Source of the DNA: Megaustenia siamemsis
Taxonomy: Eukaryota; Mollusca; Gastropoda; Stylommatophora; Ariophantidae
Direction: 5' to 3'
DNA length: 64,000 nucleotides
Assembly: GCA_032433765.1 (NCBI GenBank)
Contig: JAVIAB010000124.1
Location: forward strand, 76,688,119-76,752,118
The translations under genes and the position numbers were made by a program. Shown in pieces: positions 1 through 13,327 of the stretch. The notes below the pieces were generated by a model that was not told where the DNA came from, made no database searches, and saw nothing but the letters and a program-made list of their open reading frames with translations. Each line of letters starts with the position of its first letter. Position 1 is the stretch's first letter.

Positions 1-124
1 GTTCCAATTTGCAGAAGACTTTGACATAATTAATTGATAATATCTTTACTGAATGACTCATGTTTTACACAGTCATCAATCTCTATTAATCTGAGTTGCA
101 AATGTATGCTTTTGAACTGCCAGT

Positions 125-974
125 CTATCTATCTATCTATCCATTGACCTTTCAAGCCATGGCCGGCCCATAAGGGCATAGACCCAGATACTTTTCCTCT
201 TTCTAAATTTTATTCTAGCAGTTTTCAATCCTTCTAAAGATCTTTTATTAAATCTCACCATTTATCTCTGTTCTGTGCAAGCAACTCTATCTCATTGAGG
301 GAGCTGATTCCTGCTGCTCTTGCCTCTCTGATCAATGTTCTTCTCAGTGTCTCTCTGGGTCAGCCTCTTTTCCTCTTACCTGTTGTATCCCATATGAGGG
401 CTTGCTTTGTTACTCGGTTATTATCTCTCCTCAGCACATGTCCAACATATGACCATCGTCTTTTCTCGATTACTGAAGATATTAGTAGTTGATTGGTGAT
501 TTCTCTAATTTTCTCGTTTGTTTTGAATACGTTCCACGCTATATCAAGTATTTTCCTTAAACATTTATTTTAGAATGTGTTCAACTTTGTTTCTATGTCT
601 CTTGTTTTCCAGCTCTCACATGCATATGCAAAGGTTGATAGTACATTTGATTTGAATAGTCTAAGTTTTGTGTTTGTGCTCATGAGTTTTGATTTCCACA
701 ACATTTCAAGGCTTCTGAAAGACATTGCTGCTTTAGCTGTTCTGATTCTAATTTTCTTTACTTGTATCCCCTTTCTGATCAATGTGACTTCCAAGATAGA
801 TAAAGTGATCAATCTCTTCCACTGGTTTGTTTTCCATATATATTCTGTCATCTGTTGGAATTAACTTTTCATGACTTTAGTTTTTTAATGATTGATCTCA
901 AGCCCAATTTTGCTGGCTATTGATGATAGTTTGTGTTTTCCTGCATTGTTTTTATCTGACTGCTGATGAGAAAA
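125..974 (-). mobile_element. LINE family A, 5'-truncated copy
   Basis: A minus-strand non-LTR fragment matching the 3' part of the longer copy at 29548-31330. The 3' tail is (TAGA)n, seen as tctatcta at 125-140. It carries the C-terminal RT/linker region (AAMSFRSLEMLWKSKL, YACESWKT) with frameshifts. A 7-bp duplication, tgccagt, flanks it at 118-124 and 975-981. Confidence 0.8.
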
Positions 975-1129
975 TGCCAGTACCATATTTTAAAATATGT
1001 GACATTCATTTTGGAAATAAAACAACTATGACACAACATTAAGTAAAGTTTTAAAGCAAGGCATTTCTGGAGTGAATGTAAATTCAACCATTAACTGATG
1101 AAGTACTACTTATTGCTCAAAATGACTAT

Positions 1130-1819
1130 CTATCTATCTATTGACCTTTCGAGCCGTAACCGGCCCATAGGGCGTAGACCAAGATACACCTTCTCCTATA
1201 TGAATTTTGTTCTAGCAGTTTTTCTTTTAAAGATATTTTATCAAATCTCGCCATCTGTCTCTGTTCTGTGCAAGCAGTTCTATCTCATTGAGGGAGCCGA
1301 TTCCTGCTGCTCTTGCCTCTCTCATCAATGTTCTTCTCAGTGTCTCCCTGGGTCTTCCTCTTTTTCTTTTACCTGTTGTTTCCCATATGAGGGCTTGCTT
1401 TGCTATTCGATTATTATCTCTTCTCATCACATGTCCAACGTATGACCATCGTCTTTTCTTATTACTGAAGATATTAGTGGTTGATTGGCGATTTCTCTAA
1501 TTTCCTCGTTTGTTTTGAATTCGTTCCATTCTATACCAAGTATTTTCCTTAGACATTTATTTTCGAATGCGTTCAACTTTGTTTCTATATCTCTTGTTGT
1601 TTTCCAGCTTTCACACGCATACGTAAGGGTTGATAGTACATTTGATTTGAATAGCCTAAGTTTTGTGTTTGTGCTAATGAGTTTTGATTTCCACAACTTT
1701 TCAAGGCTTCTGAAAGACATTGCTGCTTTAGCCAGTCTGATTCTAATTTCTTTGCTCGTATCCCCTTCTCGATCAATGTGACTTCCAAGATAGATGAAGT
1801 GATCGATCTCTTCTACTGA
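1130..1819 (-). mobile_element. LINE family A, 5'-truncated copy
   Basis: Second minus-strand copy of family A with the same (TAGA)n tail and 3' stem (ccggttacggctcgaaagg on the minus strand). It encodes the C-terminal block GKRKRGRPRETLRRTLMREA and KTNEEIREIANQPL, with one frameshift. An 11-bp duplication, aaaatgactat, flanks it at 1119-1129 and 1820-1830. It is closer to the 29548 copy than the 125-974 copy is, so it inserted more recently. Confidence 0.85.
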
Positions 1820-1830
1820 AAAATGACTAT

Positions 1831-4039
1831 GATTGTGTCCAAATATCTCTATAAACTAATAAACAAAAGATGACAATATTTCAGTGTCCCTTTAAACAAA
1901 TAATGCATGCACACACTGGCTGCCACTTCAGCTAGTAACCTATAACCTACCAATTAAAATGATTTATATCCACACATAAAGATGCATGCAGCGTCAACCA
2001 TGACAAAATAAAGGTTGTACAGAGCGGTACTTTACAAATGTCTATAGCACATTTCCTGTCAGCATCTTGAAATAGTAGATGTGGGTAGGGCACAGGACTT
2101 GGCAACCATGAGTCCATGTCACTCCTTCAGATGAAATGAGTTAGGATTGGCACAGCCAGAAATGAGAAACTTAGTAGGCATATAAGAAGACCTATCAACC
2201 AACATTGAATTGGAGTTGTCAGTTGCTGGACACTGCAGGAATTGCTGAGGAGAACATCTGAGGACCTATGGACATGTTCGGTGTACAATGATGGTGACAC
2301 GCAAATAACTCAATCTTGGAATAAATGCTTTGTGTCAGTTTGGCTACTAGACCCCCCCCTTATATCAAAGTGATGGTAGCTGATGTGACTCTTGACCCCC
2401 TTCAAGCCAATGCACTTTTAAAATGAAATGAAAGCTGTTATGTTTGGACAGAAAACACAAGTAGCCAATATAAAGGAGAATTTGTTTATTTCAAACTCTC
2501 ACAAACAAATTATTGTATCTTTATTCCATGCCAGTTTTGCTCCTCTTCTATAAGAGCAATCTTATTAACATTTTTCTTGGATCATTTGATTTCACTTTCA
2601 GAATGATATTTTCATTTAATGCTTAATTAAGCCAGACAGTGTGTCTAGTTATTGAATAACTATAGAGAAAACACTCTCACAGGCCATGTTTGATGTGACA
2701 TGAAATATAGACCTAGCATCAAGCAATAAAATGCAACAATTTGATCACTGGCTTCCTCAAACAAAATATTTAAAAAAATAACAAGCAACAATACATACCA
2801 CCAGTGCATTAATAACTTTGTTTGCCAACTTCTGGTCAATGAAATAAGCACTGGCTGTATAAATGACATGAACAAATGTAAACAGATCATGAATTATGAT
2901 TGCATATGTCCCCAGCACAAAATGCCACTAAGACACAGTTGATGTTTATCATTATTAGTCTGGAACAAATATGAAACCTGTATTTACTTCTGACCTGGTC
3001 AGGAGGCAGACAGACTTTGATAGTTATGTATATCCTATCAGTAGAAGAAGGTTGTTCCTAGTGTAAACTGTAACATGTGTACATCTGTCTGCCAATGCTT
3101 TCATTTGTTGCAAGTACACACAACCCAAGTGACCATTTGCCAAACACAGCTGTAGTGTCACAATAAAACAGCATTTGTAATCAGCCAGCAAGCACAAGGT
3201 AGGTAGTATCACAAAGTTGGTTGTTGTCAAAGGGAGACAACATGTACTAGAGAACTGTGTATTCATTTTTGTCATGTTGGGTGATGCTGATATGTGCTTA
3301 TACGAGAGATCTCAGCAGGTGAATACAGAATAACAAGTGTCTTGTAACACACTTGACCTCCCCATGGGTGAGTGTGAACAATAGATTGTTCATTAGAACT
3401 GGTATTGTTGCTCAGGCACTGCTAGTGGATGATGACAAGGTGGCACCATTGAAGATGGAGTCACAACAGAATGAGAATACACCACTGTACATATTCAACA
3501 ATATGTATCAGATAATGTCTCTTCAGATATGGCAGCTATTGTTGGAAACAACTTGATATGTAGCATTCTGTCTGTGAAGTAACAATTTGCCAAGTGAGGT
3601 CATCAGTTAAATGTCTAAACCAAGTGCTCTTCAACCTGAACTACACCTCCCACTAGAGCATCATTCAGGTGGAAGACAGTTCTTGCAGTATTAAAAACAT
3701 ATACAAACACACATTTATGAGAGAATGTATATGTAAAAGTGACTATCATTTAAAAGAATAGTATTTGCATTACGTATGTTTAATCTTTGACAGCATTAAT
3801 GTTAACTCTGAAGAATACTGCCATGTTAGGTAGAATCATTTGCTTGGGTACAATTATGTTTAACTTTCAACACAGAATAGTTCTTAATCTTGATCATCTC
3901 CGTCAATTATAAATTGATCACATACATAATTGTAAATAGACTATTTAATTGATTTCTAACTGATTATTAAGTGTTAGTACATTCATTATAATGAAAGTAG
4001 ATAGGGCAGTATTAACAGATTAATGAATTTATAAACAAG
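1831..4039. other. No gene seen
   Basis: AT-rich sequence without a supported coding exon, RNA gene or recognisable repeat. Open frames here are short and of random composition. It would be downstream of the CEP170-like gene. Confidence 0.5.
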
Positions 4040-4860
4040 GGAACTATATCAACATTGGATGGTAGATGTACAACAGAAGTGATGTGCAGAAGGAATAGTC
4101 AATGGTAGTGTTTCAAAGAATGAGAAAGATATGCTTTCCATTGTTGTCACTTGAAATAAGAAAAAAAAAGAGTTCTTCAGTGTTTATGTGTAGCTGGTAT
4201 GGATGTGGTGAATCCAGAACAACAGACAAAAAATTGTCGGAGGCCACAGAAATGTGGTTTTACAGAAGAATGTTGAGAATAGCATGGACAGAGAAAAAAG
4301 AGTAAAGAGGATGTTCTTCAAGTAAAAAAAAAAAAAAAAAAGTACACCCGTCACGCCAAGTGGTGTATAAGGAATATGGTGTTAGTGACCATAAATTTTA
4401 CAGACCTTCGGCACATGATTTTTGGGGTAATGTGGTTGGTATTACGCCCGTGCCGCTTTACTTTCCCAGAAAAAAATCCGGTACTTATTAAAGGCTGGGT
4501 GAACCTGGGAGCCGTCGGTTGGGATCAAACCCTACCTCTTGTCCTTTGTAGTCCAGTTCACTAACCACTGAGCTATCGCGGCTCCCTGTTCTTCAAGTGG
4601 CCACAGCAAAAAGAAAGCTAATTTCCAAGATCAGAAAGAAACAACCATCATTTTTTGGCGGCCATGTTAAGAGAAAGGAGCATATAGTGTATGTAGTGAC
4701 AACTGGGAACAAATGATAGATGAAACAGAGGGAAAATTCTAGACAGTTGAAGGGAATGCTTTGGTAGAATACAATAACAATAAAAATTATAAACAGTTGT
4801 AGAGATATAAGGTTGTGGAGAGACTTGGTCACCAACGACAGTAGACATGGCACTTGATAT
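4040..4860 (+). mobile_element. LINE family B-like fragment, split by a SINE
   Basis: The plus strand encodes DGRCTTEV (4059), then KKLSEATEMWFYRRMLRIAW and, after the SINE, a degraded ...KLISKIRKKQPSFFGGHVKR. This is the post-RT region of LINEs like the copy at 43712-45433. The 3' end (ggttgtggagagacttggtc) matches the family B end. The reading frame is broken in several places. SINE S1 sits at 4324-4586 between the two halves. Confidence 0.7.
4324..4586 (-). mobile_element. tRNA-derived SINE S1, copy a
   Basis: Minus-strand SINE. Its head has A-box-like TAGCTCAGTGGTTAGTG and a B-box-like segment (here ggtttgatccc; gttcgatccc in other copies). The middle (acgggcgtaataccaaccac on this copy) is conserved, and the tail is poly(A), seen as poly-T complement at 4324. 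It is flanked by the 12-bp duplication tgttcttcaagt (4312-4323, 4587-4598). It interrupts a LINE, so it is younger than that LINE. Confidence 0.9.
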
Positions 4861-5609
4861 CCAAGCAGATCACTCAGCATTAGGCTTAAGGATCTCTTTA
4901 AATTAGCAATGATTTAAATTAATTTGATTTCTGTTGTTGCATGGATGGAAATGTTATTTTCAATTGAAATATTACTGGACGGTAAGGAAGTTTTACTCTC
5001 AAAGTTGGCATTAAGTATAAACAAGTCCAAGATCACTGGTCTATAAATAACTATATTTGGTTAGTCAACAAAGTAAATAGCAATGTCCATACAGCATTAT
5101 ATAGCACACAAATGGCATTGTTCAGCAATAGCATCTAGCATTTCTGTATGTGAACATGTGCAGGAGACATATAGTCAAGGGGGGGAAAAAATAATAAACC
5201 ATGACCATATGGCAAAGTTGTCATGTTGTACATTAAAACCTGAGAGTCAAATATATAAGGGTCCAGATAATTTGTTGTTTACTGCCTAGTACTTAAAAAC
5301 AACAAAAAAATCATGAGTATAAAGACTTTGAGAGAGTAAGACCATATTTGTTATAACAGCAGACATTTTAGCTAAACATGTCCTGTCAATTATTGTTGTA
5401 GAAGTTTTATTAAAATCTGTTTATACAAAATAAAACTATTACAACTTCATAAAATATACTTCTTATTCACAGTGACTGGAAGATATTTACTTCACAACTG
5501 TCTGTGTAGTTGTTTATCACAAGTGATTTGATTGATCTCCCAAAGCCATTAGTAGTGTCATTGTTTTCTTTGAAGCATAGAAGCACAGCATGATGAGTGC
5601 ATCCTTGTG

Positions 5610-6698
5610 ATTTAGACAACAATGGTTGTGCTCTAGTAATTTAGACAATGGTTTGCTCTAGTAATTTAGACAACAATGGTTGTGCTCTAGTAATTTAGAC
5701 AACAATGGTTGTGCTCTAGTAATTTAGACAATGGTTGTGCTCTAGTAATTTAGACAACAATGGTTGTGCTCTAGTAATTTAGACAACAATGGTTGTGCTC
5801 TAGTAATTTAGACAACAATGGTTGTGCTCTAGTAATTTAGACAACAATGGTTGTGCTCTAGTAATTTAGACAACAATGGTTGTGCTCTAGTAATTTAGAC
5901 AACAATGATTGTGCTCTAGTAATTTAGATAACAATGGTTGTGCTCTAGTAATTTAGACAACAATGGTTGTGCTCTAGTAATTTAGACAACAATGGTTGTG
6001 CTCTAGTAATTTAGACAACAATGGTTGTGCTCTAGTAATTTAGATAATGATGGTTGTGCTCTAGTAATTTAGATAACAGTGGTTGTGCTCTAGTAATTTA
6101 GATAACAGTGGTTGTGCTCTAGTAATTTAGATAACAGTGGTTGTGCTCTAGTAATTTAGATAACAGTGGTTGTGCTCTAGTAATTTAGATAACAGTGGTT
6201 GTGCTCTAGTAATTTAGATAACAGTGGTTGTGCTCTATTAATTTAGATAATGATGGTTGTGCTCTAGTAATTTAGATAACAGTGGTTGTGCTCTAGTAAT
6301 TTAGATAACAGTGGTTGTGCTCTAGTAAATTAGATAACAGTGGTTGTGCTCTAGTAATTTAGATAACAGTGGTTGTGCTCTAGTAATTTAGATAATGATG
6401 GTTGTGCTCTAGTAATTTAGATAACAGTGGTTGTGCTCTAGTAATTTAGATAATGATGGTTGTGCTTTAGTAATTTAGATAACAATGGTTGTGCTCTATG
6501 AATTTAGATAATGATGGTTGTGCTCTAGTAATTTAGATAACAATGGTTGTGCTCTATTAATTTAGATAATGATGGTTGTGCTTTAGTAATTTAGATAACA
6601 GTGGTTGTGCTTTAGTAATTTAGATAACAATGGTTGTGCTCTATTAATTTAGATAATGATGGTTGTGCTTTAGTAATTTAGATAACAATAGTTGTGCT
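5610..6698. repeat. 29-bp minisatellite
   Basis: Tandem unit close to gtgctctagtaatttagac plus aacaatggtt, about 37 copies. Two sub-variants form blocks: 'gacaacaatgg' in the first half and 'gataacagtgg' / 'gataatgatgg' in the second, consistent with local homogenisation. Confidence 0.95.
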
Positions 6699-6808
6699 TG
6701 TGGACATCAAGGCCATCATGTGCAACAAATAACTTCACAGCAGATTTCACAAACACATAAGTGAAGGCCATGCCCTAACTTGTGCCAAGAATTCTGTACC
6801 AAAGGCCA

Positions 6809-6985
6809 TACTGACTGATGAATGTAACTCTACAATCTCATAAATTATTTGTTACTTCTGTTTACTGACTGATGAATGTAACTCTACAATCTCATAAATT
6901 ATTTGTTACTTCTGTTTACTGACTGATGAATGTAACTCTACAATCTCATAAATTATTTGTTACTTCTATTTACTGACTGATGAAG
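6809..6985. repeat. 54-bp tandem repeat, about 3 copies
   Basis: Unit beginning actgactgatgaatgtaact and ending ttacttctgttt, three near-identical copies and a partial one. Confidence 0.9.
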
Positions 6986-7596
6986 AGATTATTTTCTAAT
7001 GTTGGTTGAAGCTTTCATGAACTCTTATGTTGATTTGTCTTACCCTTATTCTCCACAAATTCCTCACCACAAGGACGAACCTATTGGACACATATTGTGA
7101 CAGAAATTTGCTGACAAAGACTGGCCAAGTTGTGTGAATATTTGTTGTTTAGATGAAGATGGGGAAGATAATAAGTGATCTCTCCTATCCAAATAGGAAA
7201 TAATGTAATCAACAGAGAGAATAAAGGTAACAAGATACCAGCTTTGGTAGCTAGAACCGATGTTAAGTCAGTCTATGATAAATGATGTCACTGGTTTGGA
7301 ATTGTGGGGGGAATTGGTAGTGAAGAGCAAGCAGGTGGTTCTATTCTAATCAGGGTTCAGTAGATGAACTAATGGCCACTGCTCTTGAAATATATTCCCA
7401 CAGTCTGAGTAAACCTAACTGAAGAGCGTCCAGAAATGAGATACATTAATGAGAGGCATGTTAATCAGCAATATGCAAATAGAACACCTTGAAAGGATAT
7501 AAAATGAGGCACATCATCCTTGAGTGCACGAAATATGAGTTTGATGTGTGGCCTCCTCGATCTTCCCACCATGGTAGACAGAATAAGACTTTACCA
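6986..7596. other. No gene seen
   Basis: Unique AT-rich sequence between two tandem arrays; no supported exon or repeat. Confidence 0.5.
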
Positions 7597-10270
7597 AGCA
7601 TGTGCCTACCTTTGAATCAGTCCAGTCGGATGAGGCAGTCTATGGGTATTGTTCAGCATGTGCCTACCTTTGAATCAGTCCAGTCGGATGAGGCAGTCTA
7701 TGGGTATTGTTCAGCATGTGCCTACCGTTGAATCAGTCCAGTCGGATGAGGCAGTCTATGGGTATTGTTCAGCATGTGCCTACCGTTGAATCAGTCAGTC
7801 GGATGAGGCAGTCTATGGGTATTGTTCAGCATGTGCCTACCTTTGAATCAGTCCAGTCGGATGAGGCAGTCTATGGGTATTGTTCAGCATGTGCCTACCT
7901 TTGAATCAGTCCAGTCGGATGAGGCAGTCTATGGGTATTGTTCAGCATGTGCCTACCGTTGAATCAGACCAGTCGGATGAGGCAGTCTATGGGTATTGTT
8001 CAGCATGTGCCTACCGTTGAATCAGACCAGTCGGATGAGGCAGTCTATGGGTATTGTTCAGCATGTGCCTACCTTTGAATCAGTCCAGTCGGATGAGGCA
8101 GTCTATGGGTATTGTTCAGCATGTGCCTACCTTTGAATCAGTCCAGTCGGATGAGGCAGTCTATGGGTATTGTTCAGCATGTGCCTACCTTTGAATCAGT
8201 CCAGTCGGATGAGGCAGTCTATGGGTATTGTTCAGCATGTGCCTACCTTTGAATCAGTCCAGTCGGATGAGGCAGTCTATGGGTATTGTTCAGCATGTGC
8301 CTACCTTTGAATCAGTCCAGTCGTATGAGGCAGTCTATGGGTATTGTTCAGCATGTGCCTACCTTTGAATCAGTCCAGTCGGATGAGGCAGTCTATGGGT
8401 ATTGTTCAGCATGTGCCTACCGTTGAATCAGACCAGTCGGATGAGGCAGTCTATGGGTATTGTTCAGCATGTGCCTACCTTTGAATCAGTCCAGTCGGAT
8501 GAGGCAGTCTATGGGTATTGTTCAGCATGTGCCTACCTTTGAATCAGTCCAGTCGGATGAGGCAGTCTATGGGTATTGTTCAGCATGTGCCTACCTTTGA
8601 ATCAGTCCAGTCGGATGAGGCAGTCTATGGGTATTGTTCAGCATGTGCCTACCTTTGAATCAGTCCAGTCGGATGAGGCAGTCTATGGGTATTGTTCAGC
8701 ATGTGCCTACCTTTGAATCAGTCCAGTCGGATGAGGCAGTCTATGGGTATTGTTCAGCATGTGCCTACCTTTGAATCAGTCCAGTCGGATGAGGCAGTCT
8801 ATGGGTATTGTTCAGCATGTGCCTACCTTTGAATCAGTCCAGTCGGATGAGGCAGTCTATGGGTATTGTTCAGCATGTGCCTACCTTTGAATCAGTCCAG
8901 TCGGATGAGGCAATCTATGGGTATTGTTCAGCATGTGCCTACCTTTGAATCAGTCCAGTCGGATGAGGCAGTCTATGGGTATTGTTCAGCATGTGCCTAC
9001 CTTTGAATCAGTCCAGTCGGATGAGGCAGTCTATGGGTATTGTTCAGCATGTGCCTACCTTTGAATCAGTCCAGTCGGATGAGGCAGTCTATGGGTATTG
9101 TTCAGCATGTGCCTACCTTTGAATCAGTCCAGTCGGATGAGGCAGTCTATGGGTATTGTTCAGCATGTGCCTACCTTTGAATCAGTCCAGTCGGATGAGG
9201 CAGTCTATGGGTATTGTTCAGCATGTGCCTACCTTTGAATCAGTCCAGTCGGATGAGGCAGTCTATGGGTATTGTTCAGCATGTGCCTACCTTTGAATCA
9301 ATCCAGTCGGATGAGGCAGTCTATGGGTATTGTTCAGCATGTGCCTACCTTTGAATCAGACCAGTCGGATGAGGCAGTCTATGGGTATTGTTCAGCATGT
9401 GCCTACCGTTGAATCAGACCAGTCGGATGAGGCAGTCTATGGGTATTGTTCAGCATGTGCCTACCGTTGAATCAGACCAGTCGGATGAGGCAGTCTATGG
9501 GTATTGTTCAGCATGTGCCTACCTTTGAATCAGTCCAGTCGGATGAGGCAGTCTATGGGTATTGTTCAGCATGTGCCTACCTTTGAATCAGACCAGTCGG
9601 ATGAGGCAGTCTATGGGTATTGTTCAGCATGTGCCTACCTTTGAATCAGTCCAGTCGGATGAGGCAGTCTATGGGTATTGTTCAGCATGTGCCTACCTTT
9701 GAATCAGTCCAGTCGGATGAGGCAGTCTATGGGTATTGTTCAGCATGTGCCTACCTTTGAATCAGACCAGTCGGATGAGGCAGTCTATGGATATTGTTCA
9801 GCATGTGTCTACCTTTGAATCAGTCCAGTCGGATGAGGCAGTCTATGGGTATTGTTCAGCATGTGCCTACCTTTGAATCAGACCAGTCGGATGAGGCAGT
9901 CTATGGGTATTGTTCAGCATGTGCCTACCTTTGAATCAGACCAGTCGGATGAGGCAGTCTATGGGTATTGTTCAGCATGTGCCTACCTTTGAATCAGACC
10001 AGTCGGATGAGGCAGTCTATGGGTATTGTTCAGCATGTGCCTACCTTTGAATCAGTCCAGTCGGATGAGGCAGTCTATGGGTATTGTTCAGCATGTGCCT
10101 ACCTTTGAATCAGTCCAGTCGGATGAGGCAGTCTATGGGTATTGTTCAGCATGTGCCTACCTTTGAATCAGTCCAGTCGGATGAGGCAGTCTATGGGTAT
10201 TGTTCAGCATGTGCCTACCTTTGAATCAGTCCAGTCGGATGAGGCAGTCTATGGGTATTGTTCAGCATGT
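7597..10270. repeat. 58-bp minisatellite, about 46 copies
   Basis: Unit gtattgttcagcatgtgcct followed by acctttgaatcagtccagtc and ggatgaggcagtctatgg (58 bp). Copies are almost identical. The main variants are acctttg/accgttg and gtccag/gaccag, and one unit lacks a base (7791-7800). Because 58 is not a multiple of 3, each frame soon meets a stop, so it is non-coding. Confidence 0.97.
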
Positions 10271-11550
10271 GTATTCAATCGAAGACATAGAACTTGGGAA
10301 AGTGGCATCAGAGTGCAGTGGATTCTTTCTTGTTATCATGCTGGACAGAGAATGTAGGCAACAAGACCCTTTGCAGACCTTGATTCTCAAGAATTCTGAG
10401 ATAGCACAGTCATTTACACAGATGGATAGTTTTTGAGCACATTCGAAGCTCATGGGCTGTCATGGCTCATGTTGGAGGCAGAATCGTGTAGGAAGACATT
10501 GGTGTTTTTGCATTGACAACAAGTAGTTTGACCATGGAAATTATGGCTGTTACAAAATCATTAGCATGGCTTGAGACACAGACATATGTATTTAGTGACC
10601 CGTTGAGTATGTCACAAATATCGCAACTGACTGGCTCAACAGCAGTGGTTAGAGTCTCTGGGGAGGTCTATTTTAACAAGGGTCTGCATCATTTTTGTGT
10701 CAGGGCCTGCAAGTGTAAGCGGTGATGAGCTTGCTGAAACTTGGCAGTTTGGTTGATGTTGAGTACATAAAGGCAATGGGCTGTGTTGACATTCTGGATG
10801 CCCTTAGGGACACTGGACCAAAAAGAACAGCTACGAAAATGACTCTGAATCTGTAAACGTGAAACAGACTTCACGAATATCATATCAACATGGGAGATAC
10901 TATATAACTTATCAACCAACACAACACCATGTCTTTAGTCGCTACATGTTGAGGATATACTCTGGAAGAGATCTGAGTACTTATGGGCTTGTCCAATGTT
11001 TGAGTACGACCTGTCGACTAAACTAACCTAAAAACTAGAAATGAGATAATTATGCACAGATAGATAGTTTGAATAGCTTTGGCTGAGTTTGTTGCCCCAC
11101 ATATAAAACAAGTAACACCACAATCATCTATTCAAACAAGTTCTGTCTAGAATTGTAAACAAATTTATTGCTAATTCACATCCCATTACAGTATAGCCAG
11201 AATGTTTGAGTTCTCACTCTTTTGGCCAGCTCTCAACTACTGTCGTCTGATGCTGTTATCCTCCCAACATATTCGGTGCCTCATTCGTCTCTCTTCTTAT
11301 ACATGTCTTTTATGGTAGGTAATCTCATGTCACTGCAGTTAGGATCATCGCACACCTGACAAACCCATGGGTGCTCCTATATCTCACAGAGAATCTCAAG
11401 AAAATCTGAGGAGAACCCAGACACACATGTAAGAACTCTGTAGCATGATCCACAGTGTTGGTAGTGTTTTTGCTGTCTGCGCAGAACGACCAAATCTATG
11501 GCATATTCTTTTTTTTTATTTTAACTGCCAAGGATTCTTTAACAGTGTGT
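10271..11550. other. No gene seen
   Basis: No supported exon. Short open frames only, with no splice-bounded or family-like segment. Confidence 0.5.
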
Positions 11551-11561
11551 AAGTGCACATG

Positions 11562-11624
11562 AGGGAGTATCTTGGTCTACACTCTATGGGCCGGCTACGG
11601 CTCGAAAGGTCAGTAGATAGATAG
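11562..11624 (+). mobile_element. LINE family A 3' tip, 63 bp, with TSD
   Basis: Only the last part of the element is present: cttggtctac..., gggccggctacggctcgaaa, then the (TAGA)n tail. It is flanked by the 11-bp duplication aagtgcacatg (11551-11561, 11625-11635), so it is a real but extremely 5'-truncated insertion. Confidence 0.8.
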
Positions 11625-11635
11625 AAGTGCACATG

Positions 11636-13234
11636 GGACCTCCTGTTTATTGCTGTTACTGAGACCGGAGTTCACTACCCAAGAGATAAGAGAAAGGTAA
11701 ATATCAGCACAGTTGAAATTTTCCTATTGTTGAAAAAATAACCACTGCATGTGGTGGACTTTGAATGCAGGTCCTTCTTGTCCTATGTTGATCTCTCCAC
11801 ACAGGCAAATCATTTTACTTGTTCTCTATGTAGTTCAAGATTGGGTCTAAAATGATTCTTTCTCTATTGAAAGTCAGGTCGCTCCATGTCTTGCTAGGTG
11901 TATGAGGAATACAGTGTTAGTGACCATATTTACACTTATGGTCTCTTTCCTCGTTTTATTTCTTCTGGTCATTCCAGTCACTTTCATTCTTATATTTCAG
12001 TGGTGATTATTTCAGCTTCTGACTTGTGAGTAATCACATGATTATTTCAGCTTCTGGCTTGTTGTGAATAATCACATTTGGCATTAGATGAGGATGGAAA
12101 TGCTTTTCTCTTACAGCCTACTCTCACACAGAACTAAAAAAAAACAACCAATTATCTTCTTTAGCTATAGTATAATGTTAGCAATATGAAAGTAATAATA
12201 ATAGAATAACTGCAGCAATGGCAACATATGAATGTAAAACAAAATAGATCAGTTATAAGGGACTGGAAAAAAGATGTTTTTCTTGGTGGGTTAATAAAAT
12301 ATTTGCATGACCACACAAGAGGAGGAAACATTTGTGGAGTCTTTGTGTTTTGTTGCTGTGATCTAACAAGATATCTATTATCTATGTTCATTGTCTGGTA
12401 CTAGACTGTTGGTACATTTAAGGGAATGTGTTGCTTGTAAATTTGAAATAACAATTTTTGTGGTTTTATTATGGGACTGTAGAAACCATCTCTGCTCACC
12501 TGAACATCTCTGGCTTCATTCCAGGGAGAATGTTGCTGGTTTGCCACAAAATTGTTTACATTTCAGACCAAAAAAATATGTTTTCAATGTTGCATGCACA
12601 ATGTGAAAGAATCCAGCCAATATTTTGCTGGATTTTGTTTTGTTGCTTACATAACAAACAATGCCACTGGACATTTCATTCAAATTTGAATAATTGTACA
12701 ATTTATTAAAAATATTTAACAATCTTGTTTTTTAAAAAAAAAAAAACATTATTTCCATGTTATTGATTAAAAAAAAAAAACTCTAATGATCGAAATTAAA
12801 TAAATTGAGATCTTTTTTTTTACTGAAATATCTTTATTTCAATGGAGTCTTGTATTTTCATCTGATAGGAAATTCTGTACATAGAACAATGCGAAAGGAA
12901 GTAATCTGATTGTCAGAAATAGATTTGGTATCAAACAGTTGTATTTGCCCTTTCTCTTTGTTAAACCGTCAGAAGGAAAGATCTATTTACCTTGGTCATA
13001 ACACCATAACAGTGTCTTTCCACCACATACAAATAGATCTAAAACTTGTACCACTTACTCCAGGCCACATTCATCTTGACTGAAGCAGTGGAGGCAAAGA
13101 AATACTGTATGGGCATACTTAGGCAAGCTGCAGAGGATGGCCACTAGCCAAGTAAGGTGGGCAGATCTTACTGTTTCCAGAGGTCACACTTGGACTGCTT
13201 TGTTTGATCACAGCCCAGTGCAAGATAATGGAAA
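11636..13234. other. No gene; fragment of S1-like SINE at about 11878-11935
   Basis: AT-rich sequence with homopolymer A/T runs near 12730-12820. The segment ggtgtatgaggaatacagtg plus ttagtgaccatat at about 11896 resembles the 3' half of SINE S1 in minus orientation, as a diverged remnant. Nothing else recognised. Confidence 0.45.
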
Positions 13235-13327
13235 AGGCAAGCAGCTAAAATAAATATGAGAGACATGCCAATTATTGGCACTAAAATAAATATTAGAAAT
13301 GTGCCAATTATTGGCACTAAAATAAAT
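13235..13327. repeat. About 39-bp minisatellite, left part
   Basis: Units of the form actaaaataaatatgagaga plus catgccaattattggc. The array continues at 14904-15085 and is split by a LINE. Confidence 0.85.

Noticed and set aside
1227..1430. GKRKRGRPRETLRR as an AT-hook host protein
   Set aside because: It is the C-terminal end of LINE A, present in every family copy, inside a TSD-flanked insertion.
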